NCBI RefSeq assembly: GCF_024129735.1
Contig: NZ_JAMXXK010000014.1
Span: 1-63,571 of the forward strand
DNA: 63,571 bases
Reading direction: 5' to 3'
DNA from: Acinetobacter lwoffii
GTDB lineage: Bacteria > Pseudomonadota > Gammaproteobacteria > Pseudomonadales > Moraxellaceae
In this document: piece after piece, positions 44,957 through 55,422 of the stretch
How positions within the stretch are numbered: position 1 is the stretch's first letter
Layout: each line of letters starts with the position of its first letter
Made by a program: the position numbers and the translations under genes
The notes under the pieces: model-generated
Databases searched by the model: none
What the model was told of the DNA's origin: nothing
Seen by the model: only the letters and a program-made list of their open reading frames with translations

Positions 44957-45601
44957 TTAGACAGTGTGATGAATCTGGATCACAGGAAATCTCAATCCCT
45001 TGCAGGAATCCTCACTTTGCCAGGCCACGGTGAGCATGCAGCCAGCAAGCGTATAATTTTGATAGGCATAGATGCCAATCTCTGGATGTTCGCAGCGCCC
45101 ACCATTTTGCTCAGGATGGATATTGGTATTGAGCTCATTCAGGTTGATCCGGATTCCCAAGCCTGATGCCTTTAACACGGCCTCTTTAATCGTCCAGACT
45201 TTAAACCAGTATTCAGGGTCATAAGCCAGCGTTTGCCAAGTTTTGAGTTCTTCGGGATGAAAGGCGTGCTGTGCCAAGGCTTCGAAACGAACCTTACGAC
45301 TCAGTTCTTCAATATCAATTCCTAAGTTTTGGACATCTCTGCTCGTTGCCAGGACGTAGAAATTCTGACTATGGCTATGATTGAAACTGAAATCCGGATA
45401 GTCGTTTAAATAAGGCTTGCCAAAATTCGTCCGTACCACCTGTTGATCACTAACTGGCAATTCAAAAGATTGGGATAAAAGCTGATTGCGCAAAAATGCC
45501 ACTTCGCGTTTCCGTTCGGCAATCTGGGTTTTGCGGTCTGACAATTGATCACAAGTCAGATCAGAGAGTTGATGCAGATGTATTTGAATCAGCCGAGCCA
45601 C
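44957..45601 (-). CDS. 4'-Phosphopantetheinyl transferase (Sfp type)
   Basis: 214 residues, GTG start. Sfp/HetI-type motifs: FGKPYL, FNHSHSQNFYVLA, LGIDIEEL (Mg-binding Asp/Glu) and WFKVWTIKEAVLKASGLG. It moves the phosphopantetheine arm of CoA to carrier-protein serines. Sfp-type enzymes usually serve NRPS, PKS or siderophore systems; no carrier-protein gene is in this window, so its client is elsewhere. Confidence 0.88.
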   Translation of the reverse strand: MARLIQIHLHQLSDLTCDQLSDRKTQIAERKREVAFLRNQLLSQSFELPVSDQQVVRTNFGKPYLNDYPDFSFNHSHSQNFYVLATSRDVQNLGIDIEELSRKVRFEALAQHAFHPEELKTWQTLAYDPEYWFKVWTIKEAVLKASGLGIRINLNELNTNIHPEQNGGRCEHPEIGIYAYQNYTLAGCMLTVAWQSEDSCKGLRFPVIQIHHTV

Positions 45602-45690
45602 GTGAATCCATTAAAAAAGATGTCAATTGATTTGAGTGTAAAAGAATTTAAACTTTTATTGGGAAAGAAATTTATTATTTTCTCAAAATA

Positions 45691-45718
45691 AAAAAGCCCG
45701 CTTTACGCAGGCCTTTTA
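45691..45718 (-). terminator. Terminator of der
   Basis: AAAAAGCCCGC and GCAGGCCTTTT form a stem with a mismatch, placed 24 bases after the der stop on the minus strand. Confidence 0.6.
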
Positions 45719-45741
45719 TCCAAAAAATTTAAACTATAGAA

Positions 45742-47151
45742 TTAACGTTTAAATTTCTTCTCGGCTTTCTTGAATTTCTGTACATAACGACGTTTACGTG
45801 CAGCTGCACGCTCATCCACTTGAGACTTACGACCTTCAAACGGGTTTTCAGAGGTTTTAAATTCGATTTTAATGGGCGTACCTTCAAGCTTGTACACTTT
45901 ACGGAACACGTTTTCCAGGTAACGGCGATAATCCGCAGGGGTTTTATCCACCTTGTTTCCGTGAATCACGATCGTTGGCGGATTCTGCCCACCCATATGC
46001 GCATAACGCATTTTAATACGACGACCCTGAACCATCGGCGGTTGGTGGGCATCTGTCGCATCATTTAAAATCTGGGTGATTTTTGCTGGTGACACTTTCA
46101 AACGAGATGAATCATAAGCACGGTGAATCGATGGATAAAGATCACCCACACCCGTTCCATGCAATGCAGAAATCAAATGCACTTTGGCCCATGGAATGAA
46201 ATCGAAGCGACGCTCTACATCGAGCTTACATTGCTTACGATCATATTCAGTCATGTTATCCCATTTATTGACTGCAATGACCATGGCACGACCCGCTTCA
46301 AGTGCATAGCCAATCAAATGCAAGTCCTGCTCAACAATACCATCACGCGCATCAACCACAACAACAATTACGTTAGCATCTTTCATTGCCTGTAAAGTTT
46401 TAACGATCGAGAATTTCTCAATCATTTCATCAACTTTACCTTTACGGCGCACCCCGGCAGTATCAATCAGGGTGTATTGACGGCCATCACGCTCGAATGG
46501 AATATAAATCGAGTCACGTGTTGTACCCGGCTGGTCAAATGCCACCACACGTTCTTCACCGAGCAAGCGGTTCACCAACGTTGATTTACCTACGTTTGGA
46601 CGACCAATAATCGCTAAACGCAGACCCGTGTTTTTGTCATGTTCTTCCGGATTTTCATCTTCCGGTACATCGGCAAGTACGTCTTCCAGCATCTGCTGAA
46701 CACCACGACCATGGCTGGCTGCCACTTGTAGCGGTTCGCCCATACCCAGTTTGTAGAATTCGACCAAGGCAGCTTCAGCATGTACGCCGTCGACCTTGTT
46801 GGCCACCAGAAAGACTTTTTTACCTAAAGTACGCAATTCACGGGCAATCTGCTCATCAGATGCCAGCAATCCGGCACGCGCATCAACCACAAAAATGATG
46901 ATGTCAGCTTCATGAATGGCAGTCTTGGATTGCTCTGCCATATAGGAGTCAATCCCACCTTCATTTTCGCCAATACCGCCGGTATCGACCACAATGAAAG
47001 ATTTATTTTGATAGGTAGCATCGCCATATTTACGGTCGCGTGTCAGACCTGCGAAGTCTGCCACCAATGCGTCACGGCTCTTGGTAATCTGGTTGAACAG
47101 CGTTGATTTTCCGACGTTCGGACGACCAATGAGCGCAATTACGGGTTTCAT
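45742..47151 (-). CDS. der: Ribosome assembly GTPase Der (EngA)
   Basis: 469 residues from [17 protein letters not shown] (ATG at 47151, AAGG upstream). Two complete GTPase domains in tandem ([18 protein letters not shown]; then [22 protein letters not shown]) and a C-terminal KH-like domain with a basic tail ([20 protein letters not shown]). It is needed for 50S subunit maturation. It has its own promoter region, since a terminator separates it from bamB. Confidence 0.97.
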   Translation of the reverse strand: MKPVIALIGRPNVGKSTLFNQITKSRDALVADFAGLTRDRKYGDATYQNKSFIVVDTGGIGENEGGIDSYMAEQSKTAIHEADIIIFVVDARAGLLASDEQIARELRTLGKKVFLVANKVDGVHAEAALVEFYKLGMGEPLQVAASHGRGVQQMLEDVLADVPEDENPEEHDKNTGLRLAIIGRPNVGKSTLVNRLLGEERVVAFDQPGTTRDSIYIPFERDGRQYTLIDTAGVRRKGKVDEMIEKFSIVKTLQAMKDANVIVVVVDARDGIVEQDLHLIGYALEAGRAMVIAVNKWDNMTEYDRKQCKLDVERRFDFIPWAKVHLISALHGTGVGDLYPSIHRAYDSSRLKVSPAKITQILNDATDAHQPPMVQGRRIKMRYAHMGGQNPPTIVIHGNKVDKTPADYRRYLENVFRKVYKLEGTPIKIEFKTSENPFEGRKSQVDERAAARKRRYVQKFKKAEKKFKR

Positions 47152-47231
47152 AGAGTAACCTTTATTCAATATCAGGCGTCAAAGTGGCCTGAACATCAGA
47201 AAGCATAGGAAGATATAAGGGGTAAATACCC

Positions 47232-47270
47232 TAAATAAAAACACGGGGCATTGATTTTTCAATCACCCCG
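47232..47270 (-). terminator. Terminator of the rlmN-to-bamB operon
   Basis: On the minus strand CGGGG-TG-ATTGA pairs with TCAAT-G-CCCCG, then TGTTTTTATTT. It lies between bamB and der. Confidence 0.85.
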
Positions 47271-47319
47271 CGTTCACAAAAATACGGTTGTGGCTAGTTT
47301 AGCATAAGGCTCGTTAAAA

Positions 47320-48468
47320 TTAACGGTTCTGCCAAATGCTTAATGCGCCCTTGCGTGTAGAAACATAAAGCTGGTTGTCGATGACTCGTAAGCTACGCAC
47401 TTCCCCAGAGGTTTTCGAACGACCAGTAATCTGTCCGGTACGCGGATCAATCAGGTGCAAGACACCATCCAGATCGCCGACTACAAGATCAGTACCTAGC
47501 ATCACCGGATTACTTAACTTGCGATTCAGCAACTGGTCATTTTCCCAAAGCGGTTGACCCGAGGTAATTTCAAAGGCTTTGATTTTGCCATCGGTTTGCG
47601 CCACAAATACACCATTGCCCACAACTTCTGGACGCTGGATACTGCTGGCATCTTCACTCCAGACCACCTGTTGTGAAGCTAAATCCAGCACAGTCACCTG
47701 ACCTTGATAACTGGTAGTCACCACAAACTGGCCTGCAACGACCGGTTCCCCGTCAATATCAACCAGACGCTGGATATCAGAACGTCCATCCGACACTGCG
47801 ACACGACGCTGTAATTTTGGCACACCACTTAAGGCATCCAGTGCATAGATATAAGCATTGGAAGATGCAATCAGTACATTACGGGCATCTAATGCAACCG
47901 GTGCAGCCATACCACGCAGGCTGAATTGTACATTAGGTAAGTTATAAGTCCAAACTTGTGCACCCGTCGCAATTTCATGCGCATATACGGTGCCATCATT
48001 GCTGACACTAATGACACGACCAGCATGAATTAATGAAGGTGCCAGTAAAGCACCCGTCAATTGCGCAGTCCATTTTTGCTCGCCGGTTTGCTGATCCAGC
48101 GCAAACAGCTGACCTTTCTGGTTACCCACGACAACAAGACCTTCAGCAGCTTCAACACCAGAACTTAAATTGTCTTTGCTGACTTTTTTCTGCCACAGAC
48201 GCTGTTTGCCTTTAAATGCAGACACTTCGCCTTTCGGGTCAATCGCAAAGACCACACCATTGTCTGCATCCAGACGCAAACGCAACGGATCAGCAGCATC
48301 TGTCGAAGCCACACTGGTGGAAAATACAGGGACCAGTGTTTTGGCTTGAGTCAGTTTTGGAAGTGGATTCGGTTTTACTTCTGGAACTTTATTGGTTTTA
48401 CCCGCACAGCCAGCCAATGCAAGCGTTAAAACAGTCAAGGCACAGGTAATTTTGTATTTTCTATTCAT
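47320..48468 (-). CDS. bamB: Outer-membrane assembly lipoprotein BamB
   Basis: 382 residues. A lipoprotein signal ends in LALAGC. The rest is an eight-bladed PQQ-type beta-propeller with repeating blades (G-x-V-x-A-L-D-x-x-T-G-x-x-x-W), for example LFALDQQTGEQKW and VYAHEIATGAQVW. It is a subunit of the BAM complex that inserts beta-barrel proteins such as ZnuD, the usher and the barrel at 117. Its ATG overlaps the yfgM stop by four bases. Confidence 0.95.
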   Translation of the reverse strand: MNRKYKITCALTVLTLALAGCAGKTNKVPEVKPNPLPKLTQAKTLVPVFSTSVASTDAADPLRLRLDADNGVVFAIDPKGEVSAFKGKQRLWQKKVSKDNLSSGVEAAEGLVVVGNQKGQLFALDQQTGEQKWTAQLTGALLAPSLIHAGRVISVSNDGTVYAHEIATGAQVWTYNLPNVQFSLRGMAAPVALDARNVLIASSNAYIYALDALSGVPKLQRRVAVSDGRSDIQRLVDIDGEPVVAGQFVVTTSYQGQVTVLDLASQQVVWSEDASSIQRPEVVGNGVFVAQTDGKIKAFEITSGQPLWENDQLLNRKLSNPVMLGTDLVVGDLDGVLHLIDPRTGQITGRSKTSGEVRSLRVIDNQLYVSTRKGALSIWQNR

Positions 48469-49163
48469 TCAGCTTCTTCCGCTTGTGTTTCTATAATTGG
48501 GCGTTCGATTTCCGGATCATCGACCAATACGCCTACGCTTTCGAGCTTAATTTGTAAAATCTGACGTTCTTCTTTACGTTCAATCAAAGCATCCCATGCA
48601 CTTTGATATACTTTTTTCGCATTTTCAATATCATTTTTGGCAACATAAATATCGCCACGTGCTTCATCAGCAGTTGCTTTAAATGCAGGCTCAGTGACTG
48701 CTTCTAAAGTTTTCAATGCAGCATCATATTTTTTCTGTGCCAGTTGTGCATAGGCCAGACGAAGTTTGACTACCTGAACTAGCCCTTTATCATCTACCTT
48801 CGAGTTTTCAACTTTCTGTAGCGCTTTCTCGGCCGCAGCATAATCTTCTTTGTCATAAGCCAGTTTAGCCATCACCAACTGGGTCTGAATCGCCTGAGCT
48901 GAATCAGGTGCTTCCTTGACAATCTTGTCCGCAGCTTCAGACAACTTGGCAAAACCATCACCTTTCGATGCCTGCGCATCATCCATCAACTGCTGAACCT
49001 TGGCAGTGTGCATTTGCGACTCTGCCAAGTTTTTCTTCTGCCAATATTCCCATCCAAAAAAGGCAATCAGCGCAATTAAAATCCCGGTAATCATCGAAGA
49101 ACCATATTTCTTCGTAAAGGATTTTAAGCTTTCAAACTGTTCATCACCACTCATTGCGCTCAT
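48465..49163 (-). CDS. YfgM-like TPR membrane protein
   Basis: 232 residues: a cytoplasmic N-terminus, one transmembrane helix (about 22-40, GSSMITGILIALIAFFGWEYW) and periplasmic tetratricopeptide-like repeats (YDKEDYAAAEKALQKV, YDAALKTLEAV, NDIENAKKVYQSAW). YfgM of E. coli is a SecYEG-associated periplasmic chaperone partner, encoded next to bamB in the same way. An acidic tail ends the protein. Confidence 0.9.
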   Translation of the reverse strand: MSAMSGDEQFESLKSFTKKYGSSMITGILIALIAFFGWEYWQKKNLAESQMHTAKVQQLMDDAQASKGDGFAKLSEAADKIVKEAPDSAQAIQTQLVMAKLAYDKEDYAAAEKALQKVENSKVDDKGLVQVVKLRLAYAQLAQKKYDAALKTLEAVTEPAFKATADEARGDIYVAKNDIENAKKVYQSAWDALIERKEERQILQIKLESVGVLVDDPEIERPIIETQAEEAE

Positions 49164-49193
49164 GAGATTACCCTTTTCCTAATGTTTTATCGA

Positions 49194-50489
49194 TTATTTT
49201 GAAGAAATTTTAGTACTAAAAAATGCAACGAAGTCCGTAAATGGTACATTCGATTGCTCTGCGGTTGCCAGCTCTTTCACAGTAAACGCCTGAGCTTCCA
49301 GTTCACGTTCACCCAAAATCGCCGCATACAAAGCACCGGCTTGATCAGCCTTTTTCATTTGCGATTTCATTGAACCCTGTGAGCCTACTTTCAGACGAAC
49401 CTGACTGCCTGCTGCTTCAAGCTGATCACGGATCTGCTCCGCAATGACCAAAGCTTTACCTTGAGAAGCCGGTTCAGCCACCAGGAAAACCTCACAATCA
49501 CGTGTCGGGGTATTGTCTTCAACCTGTTCCAGCAGAAGCAATAAACGCTCGATCCCCATAGCAAAACCGACCGCAGGGACAGACTGATCTGCCTTTCCTT
49601 TAAGTTGACCCACTAGACCGTCATAACGGCCACCGGCACAAACTGTACCTTGTGAACCCAAATGGGTTGTGGTCCATTCAAAAACAGTTTTGTTGTAATA
49701 GTCCAGACCACGTACCAGTTTTTGATTGATCACAAAACTGATGCCTGCATCGGTCAAGTACTGTTGTAGCTGGGTAAAATGCGCCAGCGTTTCTTCACCC
49801 ATAAAATCATGAAGTTTCGGTGCATTTTCCAAGATGCTTTGTGTTTTGGCATCTTTAGAATCTAGAATACGCAGTGGATTGGTGGTTAAACGACGTTGTG
49901 AATCTTCATCCATATCCGCTTTATGCGACTCCAGAAATTCAACCAGTGCCGCACGATATGCTGCACGCTCATCCGACTCACCGAGTGTATTTAACTCAAG
50001 CTGAACCTTGTCTGCCACACCCATACGTTTCCACAGACGCGCCGTCATCAGAATCAGTTCAGCATCCATATCTGGCGTTGCCACACCAAAGGTTTCCACA
50101 CCAAACTGGTGAAACTGACGGTAACGACCTTTTTGCGGTTTTTCATAACGGAACATGGGTCCGATATACCAGACGCGAGGCGTCGCACCGCGCAGCAGGT
50201 TATGCTCTAGCATGGCACGTACACAACCTGCCGTCCCTTCAGGACGCAAAGTCAACGATTCAGGCGGATTACCCTTGTCGAGGAAGGTATACATTTCTTT
50301 TTCAACGATATCGGTTGCATCACCGATCGAACGTTTGAACAAGTTGGTCTGTTCTACGATAGGCAAACGAATTTGTTGATAGCCATAGGCATCCATCAAA
50401 CCGGATAGATGCTGTTCAAGACGTCTCCAAGCTGGGGTTTGCGTTGGGAGAATGTCATTAAAACCTTTGATTGCGACGATTGAACTCAT
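49194..50489 (-). CDS. hisS: Histidyl-tRNA synthetase
   Basis: 431 residues, class II. Motif 1 region at the N-terminus ([18 protein letters not shown]), motif 2 [21 protein letters not shown], the His-binding [15 protein letters not shown], motif 3 [11 protein letters not shown] and a C-terminal anticodon domain. It charges tRNA-His. It is 3 bases after ispG in the operon. Confidence 0.97.
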   Translation of the reverse strand: MSSIVAIKGFNDILPTQTPAWRRLEQHLSGLMDAYGYQQIRLPIVEQTNLFKRSIGDATDIVEKEMYTFLDKGNPPESLTLRPEGTAGCVRAMLEHNLLRGATPRVWYIGPMFRYEKPQKGRYRQFHQFGVETFGVATPDMDAELILMTARLWKRMGVADKVQLELNTLGESDERAAYRAALVEFLESHKADMDEDSQRRLTTNPLRILDSKDAKTQSILENAPKLHDFMGEETLAHFTQLQQYLTDAGISFVINQKLVRGLDYYNKTVFEWTTTHLGSQGTVCAGGRYDGLVGQLKGKADQSVPAVGFAMGIERLLLLLEQVEDNTPTRDCEVFLVAEPASQGKALVIAEQIRDQLEAAGSQVRLKVGSQGSMKSQMKKADQAGALYAAILGERELEAQAFTVKELATAEQSNVPFTDFVAFFSTKISSK

Positions 50490-50492
50490 GAT

Positions 50493-51614
50493 CTACTCAG
50501 GAAAACTTGTACGAATAATTTCTTTAGATTTAGCTTCTTCAAGCTCGGTAACACGTTGACGAACCATGGTTTCGATTTCATCAACCAATTGATTCGTGTC
50601 AATTAAATGGCTCTTTTCACCATTACGGTATACTAGTGAACGTGGTGCTGCACCTACAACACCAATATCCGCTTCTTTGGCTTCGCCCGGCCCATTCACC
50701 TTACACCCGATCACGGACACATCCATTGGAGTACGAATATCTTCTAAACGCTCTTCAAGTTGCTGCATCACCGAAATCACATTAAATTCCTGACGTGAAC
50801 AGCTTGGGCAGGCAATGAAGTTAATCCCGTTGGAGCGCAGACCCAGCGATTTCAGAATATCAAAACCAATTTTAATTTCTTCTTCAGGCTCGGCAGCTAA
50901 GGAAATACGCATGGTATCCCCGATGCCTTCCATCAGCAGGCCACCCAAAGCGATCGCAGATTTAACCGAACCGGTACGGTAAATACCTGCTTCTGTGACA
51001 CCCAGATGGAGCGGATTATCAATTTGCTGTGACAGCAAACGATACGCATCCATGGTCAGAAACACATTCGATGCTTTGACTGAAATTTTAAATTCCTGGA
51101 AATCCAGACGGTCTAGAATATCGATATGACGCATTGCAGATTCAAGCAGTGCTTGACCAGTCGGCTCGCCATATTTCTTTTGAATATCTTTTTCCAGGGA
51201 GCCGGCATTGACACCGATCCGCATGGAAATGTCGTTATGACGTGCCGCGGCCACCACTTCACGGATTTTCGCTTCCGAACCGATATTGCCCGGGTTAATC
51301 CGCAGGCAGTCTGCACCCAAATCGGCAACTGCCAAAGCAATTTTATAATCGAAGTGAATATCCGCCACCAAAGGTACATTGACCTGCTTGCGAATTTCAC
51401 CAAATGCCGCCGCCGCTTCCATGGTAGGCACAGAAACCCGCATGATGTCCGCGCCTGCATCGACGCAGCGCTGGATCTGAGCAACCGTAGCTGCTACATC
51501 ACAGGTTTCAGTATTGGTCATCGACTGGATACTGATTGGTGCATCACCACCCACATAAACTGAACCCACACGAATTTTACGTGTTGGACGACGTTTAATT
51601 GGATTTACGATCAT
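50493..51614 (-). CDS. ispG: 4-Hydroxy-3-methylbut-2-enyl diphosphate synthase
   Basis: 373 residues, single-TIM-barrel type. The N-terminal barrel opens with [30 protein letters not shown], and the iron-sulfur domain has CPSCSR and [17 protein letters not shown] (Cys ligands and the essential Glu). It makes HMBPP in the MEP isoprenoid pathway with a [4Fe-4S] cluster. It sits between rodZ and hisS. Confidence 0.97.
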   Translation of the reverse strand: MIVNPIKRRPTRKIRVGSVYVGGDAPISIQSMTNTETCDVAATVAQIQRCVDAGADIMRVSVPTMEAAAAFGEIRKQVNVPLVADIHFDYKIALAVADLGADCLRINPGNIGSEAKIREVVAAARHNDISMRIGVNAGSLEKDIQKKYGEPTGQALLESAMRHIDILDRLDFQEFKISVKASNVFLTMDAYRLLSQQIDNPLHLGVTEAGIYRTGSVKSAIALGGLLMEGIGDTMRISLAAEPEEEIKIGFDILKSLGLRSNGINFIACPSCSRQEFNVISVMQQLEERLEDIRTPMDVSVIGCKVNGPGEAKEADIGVVGAAPRSLVYRNGEKSHLIDTNQLVDEIETMVRQRVTELEEAKSKEIIRTSFPE

Positions 51615-51637
51615 CGTTCTGCTCTACTCTTGATCTG

Positions 51638-52429
51638 TTAAGGTGATAAACGGAATTCTGCTTTTCCGTTCACAGTGTAGGGTGACAATGAAATATTTTC
51701 ATTATTTAAACTGAGTGATACAGCCGATGCATCATCCAGACGAATCTGGAATGGCGCTTCACCATTCAGTTGCAAGCTCGATGCCTGACGGCCAGTTGCC
51801 AGAACATTACCCGCCGAGTCGACAATATGCACCGAAGTCGGACGGTTAAAATCAAGCTTCAGCTGATCACCGGAAAGTGCGGCACCTGTATCCAGATTCA
51901 GAATCTCGACATTAGAAGCGCCTACTCCAGAGACTTCACTGCTATTTTGGGAATTACTACTCGACCAGTTCTGAATCATGGCAAACAGTGCGCCCAAAAT
52001 CAGCAAAAGTACCAGCGTAATAAAAATGCGCTTTAACCACTTACGATTACGGTCACGCTTGGAACCTGGTAATTTCCCCATAATTTTAATTGGAGAATTG
52101 TTCAGGGCATGGTTCGGCAGCAGCCCGGTATCATTGGTATAAATTTCATCAAAACGCTGAATAATACTAGACGCATCTACACCCAGAAATTTGGCATAAG
52201 TCCGGTAATAACCTTTGATAAAGGTCGCTTCAGGCAAAGACTTATATTCGTCCTGTTCCAGTGCAGTCAGGGTTTTGACCGGGATGTTCAGCTCTTTCGC
52301 TACATCTTCCAGATTGCGCTGCTGATTGATACGAATCTGGCGCAAGTACTCGCCCGGACGTTGAATATTTCCTAACGCATTTGGAGCTACGCTCGAATGA
52401 TTCGATGGTGAATTAGGATTTACTTCCAT
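51638..52429 (-). CDS. rodZ: RodZ-like helix-turn-helix membrane protein
   Basis: 263 residues. A cytoplasmic HTH of the Cro/XRE type (about 28-90, YLRQIRINQQRNLEDVAKELNIPVKTLTALEQDEYKSLPEA) precedes a transmembrane helix (about 130-150) and a periplasmic DUF4115 domain at the C-terminus. RodZ links MreB to the elongasome and cell shape. It overlaps pilF by ten bases and is followed by ispG. Confidence 0.9.
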   Translation of the reverse strand: MEVNPNSPSNHSSVAPNALGNIQRPGEYLRQIRINQQRNLEDVAKELNIPVKTLTALEQDEYKSLPEATFIKGYYRTYAKFLGVDASSIIQRFDEIYTNDTGLLPNHALNNSPIKIMGKLPGSKRDRNRKWLKRIFITLVLLLILGALFAMIQNWSSSNSQNSSEVSGVGASNVEILNLDTGAALSGDQLKLDFNRPTSVHIVDSAGNVLATGRQASSLQLNGEAPFQIRLDDASAVSLSLNNENISLSPYTVNGKAEFRLSP

Positions 52430-53220
52430 ACGGCCTCAGTACTGTACTGTAATTGCAAATAACGTTGGTATTCCTGGCTTTCAGGAAAAAGTGCACGTAA
52501 CTGGTTGACCAATACCTGCATACCCAACTGATCACCCCCGGCACGCGCAGTGCGAATGCCGACCCAGAGCGCACGGGCACCCTGATTTTTCTGTCCCACA
52601 CCACGCACAAACTGTTGATACATTTGTGTCGCCGCCGGGAACTGCTGGTTCAAATAAAATATTTCTGCCAACTCTAACATTGAAATATAAGAATCGCGAT
52701 TGGCTTGCAGCGCCTGTTTGAATGATTTTTCAGCATTTGCTGTATCACCCAGTTTCAGGTAAATCCGCCCCATATTTTCCAATGCACGGAATCGCTGATC
52801 ATAACCCAACGTGGCACCAGCAATTTGAAACTGCTCGATCGCATCATTATAGCGTTCAAGCTGATATAAATAAGTGCCGTAATTATTTCGCGCCTGTGCA
52901 TTTTTCGGATCTGCCGAAATCGCACGCTTGAAATAATGATCTGCTTTTTCGAGATTAAGCTTGCTACCTTCCTGCTGCAATAGCACGCCCATCATCATAT
53001 TCGCTTGAGAATCACGCGGACTGCTTTCAAGTGCCTGATCCAGCGCACGTTTAGCTGCATCCAGGTCACCTGTTCTCAAATATTCTACCGCCAATTGGGT
53101 ACGGACTTTGGTGGCCTTTTCAGGGTCTTTCTGACCCAGATCTGGCGTCTGACACGCGACTAAAACCAAAGACACACATACTGTTGAAATCAAAGCAAAC
53201 TTAGATGTTAGATTTCTCAA
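52420..53220 (-). CDS. pilF: Type IV pilus assembly lipoprotein PilF/PilW
   Basis: 266 residues. The lipobox LVAC places the lipidated Cys at 23. It is followed by six or so tetratricopeptide repeats (QLAVEYLRTGDLDAAKRALDQAL, ARNNYGTYLYQLERYNDAIEQFQ, NMGRIYLKLGDTANAEKSFKQAL). PilF is the pilotin that lets the secretin PilQ multimerise in the outer membrane; type IV pili drive twitching and DNA uptake, which fits comEA in the same window. Confidence 0.92.
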   Translation of the reverse strand: MRNLTSKFALISTVCVSLVLVACQTPDLGQKDPEKATKVRTQLAVEYLRTGDLDAAKRALDQALESSPRDSQANMMMGVLLQQEGSKLNLEKADHYFKRAISADPKNAQARNNYGTYLYQLERYNDAIEQFQIAGATLGYDQRFRALENMGRIYLKLGDTANAEKSFKQALQANRDSYISMLELAEIFYLNQQFPAATQMYQQFVRGVGQKNQGARALWVGIRTARAGGDQLGMQVLVNQLRALFPESQEYQRYLQLQYSTEAVWK

Positions 53221-53234
53221 CTGGCGACCTCTTA

Positions 53235-54470
53235 TTATCCTTGTGAGCGCATGATCTCATTCGATTGCGCAATTTTCTTTTTCCACTGTTCCGCACGACG
53301 GGTGCGGTCAGCAACTTGTCCGACTAACTGTCCGCACGCGGCATCAATGTCATCACCGCGTGTCTGACGAATCGTACACACAAAACCGGCATCAGACAAA
53401 GTTTTTTGGAAAGAAATAATCCGGTTGCGGCTTGAGCGGCCATATGGCGCATGCGGGAACGGATTAAAAGGAATCAAATTAATCTTGCTTGGCAAATTCT
53501 TCAATAGCTTAATCATTTGCTGAGCATGTTCAGGATGGTCATTCACGCCATCTAACATCACATATTCAATCGTCACATGTTTACGTGAACTTTCATTCCC
53601 GTCTTTGGCAATGTAACGCTGACATGCATCAATCAGCTGCTCAAGCGGATATTTTTTATTGATCGGCACCAGCTCGTTACGCAGTTCATCATTTGGCGCA
53701 TGCAATGAAATAGCTAGCGCCACGTCAATATCTTTGACCATCTGATCGATTTTCGGCACTACACCAGAAGTCGATAAAGTCACACGACGTTTTGACATGC
53801 CGTATGCAAAGTCATCCAGCATAATGCGCATTGAATTCAATACTGCATCGTAGTTGAGCAATGGCTCGCCCATGCCCATCATCACCACGTTCGTGACTGA
53901 ACGTTCACGCTCAAGTACAGGCACATCTTCCATATAGGAATAGTTCGCCATCCAGAGCTGACCGATAATTTCGGCTTGGGTCAAATCGCGCTGAAAACCC
54001 TGTTTACCCGTCGAACAGAATGAACAGTCCAGTGCACAGCCCACTTGTGAAGAAATACACAAAGTACGACGTAAACCACTGCGATGTTCAGCAGGAATCA
54101 GTACCGTTTCAACAAGAGAACCTTCGCCATCACCAACACGGAATACCCATTTACGGGTTCCATCTTTGGAATAGTTTTTATGCACTACTTCCGGTGCTTT
54201 AATTTCACAAATCTTTTCCAGTTTTTCACGTAGTTTGCCGGAAATATTGGTCATTTCAGCAAAATCAGTCACAAAAAATTGGTGAATCCATTTCATCACC
54301 TGCCCGGCACGAAACTTCTTCTCACCCATGTCCTCAAAGAATTTTTCCATTTGCGGACGTGACATGCCAAGTAAATTCACTTTCTCGACAGTATTTGCCT
54401 GTGCTGGAGCGGATGGAGTGTGTTGCTGTGGCTCAGAAACTGCTGATACAGCGACTGCTTCAGTACTCAT
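53235..54470 (-). CDS. rlmN: 23S rRNA/tRNA adenine C2-methyltransferase RlmN
   Basis: 411 residues. The radical-SAM cluster is C-A-L-D-C-S-F-C (CxxxCxxC), with the [11 protein letters not shown] and [13 protein letters not shown] motifs and the acceptor Cys near the C-terminus (ACGQLVG). It methylates A2503 of 23S rRNA and A37 of some tRNAs. The first 30 residues are a low-complexity Ala/Pro/Gln segment; the true start could be slightly downstream. First gene of the operon to bamB. Confidence 0.95.
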   Translation of the reverse strand: MSTEAVAVSAVSEPQQHTPSAPAQANTVEKVNLLGMSRPQMEKFFEDMGEKKFRAGQVMKWIHQFFVTDFAEMTNISGKLREKLEKICEIKAPEVVHKNYSKDGTRKWVFRVGDGEGSLVETVLIPAEHRSGLRRTLCISSQVGCALDCSFCSTGKQGFQRDLTQAEIIGQLWMANYSYMEDVPVLERERSVTNVVMMGMGEPLLNYDAVLNSMRIMLDDFAYGMSKRRVTLSTSGVVPKIDQMVKDIDVALAISLHAPNDELRNELVPINKKYPLEQLIDACQRYIAKDGNESSRKHVTIEYVMLDGVNDHPEHAQQMIKLLKNLPSKINLIPFNPFPHAPYGRSSRNRIISFQKTLSDAGFVCTIRQTRGDDIDAACGQLVGQVADRTRRAEQWKKKIAQSNEIMRSQG

Positions 54471-54542
54471 GTGTATTACCTAAACCATGTCTAAAGATGA
54501 AAGGAGAAGCTCAATATGTGAGCAAAGAATTATTCAGAGAAT

Positions 54543-54577
54543 AAAAAAACCAGATAAGTATAATAACACTTATCTGG
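54543..54577 (-). terminator. Terminator of ndk
   Basis: On the minus strand CCAGATAAGT pairs with ACTTATCTGG over an 8-base loop, followed by seven T. It separates ndk from rlmN. Confidence 0.92.
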
Positions 54578-54592
54578 CTTGAATACTGCGAA

Positions 54593-55024
54593 TTAACGAG
54601 TACGTGGAGCAATCTCAGTTTGAGCGAAGAAGTAGTTAACTTCACGATCAGCAGATGCTACAGAGTCAGAACCGTGAGCAGCGTTTTCATCAATGCTTAC
54701 AGCGAAATCTGCACGGATAGTACCAGGAGCAGCTTCTTTAGGATTCGTCGCGCCAAGGATGTCACGGTGAGCAAGAACAGCATTTTCGCCTTCAAGAACT
54801 GAAACAACCACTGGACCAGAAGTCATGAATGCAACTAGGTCAGCAAAGAAACCACGTTCTTTGTGCTCAGCATAGAAGCCTTCAGCTTCAGCTTGAGTCA
54901 AATGTTTCATTTTAGTTGCAACAATTTGAAGACCAGCTTTCTCGAAACGAGCAAAGATGTCGCCGATGTGGTTTTTAGCAACTGCGTCTGGTTTAACGAT
55001 AGATAAAGTACGTTCGATAGCCAT
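54593..55024 (-). CDS. ndk: Nucleoside diphosphate kinase
   Basis: 143 residues, normal length. [15 protein letters not shown] at the start, the phospho-His motif NAAHGSDS and the C-terminal YFF. It balances NTP pools by phosphate transfer. A good site AAGGAGCC precedes the ATG. It has its own promoter with a TATAAT box inside a palindrome (55063-55086) and its own terminator. Confidence 0.97.
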   Translation of the reverse strand: MAIERTLSIVKPDAVAKNHIGDIFARFEKAGLQIVATKMKHLTQAEAEGFYAEHKERGFFADLVAFMTSGPVVVSVLEGENAVLAHRDILGATNPKEAAPGTIRADFAVSIDENAAHGSDSVASADREVNYFFAQTEIAPRTR

Positions 55025-55062
55025 GATAGGCTCCTTAAGTCAATTGTTGACATGAAAATTTG

Positions 55063-55086
55063 GCGCATTATACCGAGATAATGCGC
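55063..55086 (-). promoter_or_regulatory. ndk promoter -10 inside a 9-base inverted repeat
   Basis: GCGCATTAT (55063-55071) and ATAATGCGC (55078-55086) pair perfectly over a 6-base centre. On the minus strand the left arm contains a consensus TATAAT about 43 bases before the ndk ATG. The palindrome could be an operator that overlaps the promoter. No clear -35 box was found. Confidence 0.55.
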
Positions 55087-55134
55087 ATTTTTCTGCTTTT
55101 CATCTGTAAAAAAATGCTTTTTTAAGATGAGGGC

Positions 55135-55335
55135 TTAGCGTGCCTCATCAATCCATGCCATTTGAATCGCTTCAAGCAGACCTTCAGTCGACTTGGTTGG
55201 ATCATCTTCAAATTCAGGCAAAGCACATACCCAGGCATGTAAATCAGTAAAACGAATCCACTGCGGGTCCACATCTGGATGCGCTTCATAGAGTTCAATC
55301 GCGATATCGAGAGTGTCAGTCCAACGTAAACCCAT
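55135..55335 (-). CDS. iscX: Iron-sulfur assembly protein IscX
   Basis: A 66-residue acidic protein: LRWTDTLDIAIELYEAHPDVDP, then FTDLHAWVCALPEFEDDP. This matches the IscX (YfhJ) family, which binds IscS and iron and modulates Fe-S cluster assembly. The rest of the isc operon is not in the window. Its ATG is preceded by a short purine stretch. It lies between the PAP2 gene and ndk on the same strand. Confidence 0.93.
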   Translation of the reverse strand: MGLRWTDTLDIAIELYEAHPDVDPQWIRFTDLHAWVCALPEFEDDPTKSTEGLLEAIQMAWIDEAR

Positions 55336-55422
55336 CTCTATTTCTCACCATAATTGCTTTGATGCTGTACTTTAACAAATCTGTGAAAATCTGCGAGCCT
55401 TTGCTCCGGCTTTCACTTATTT

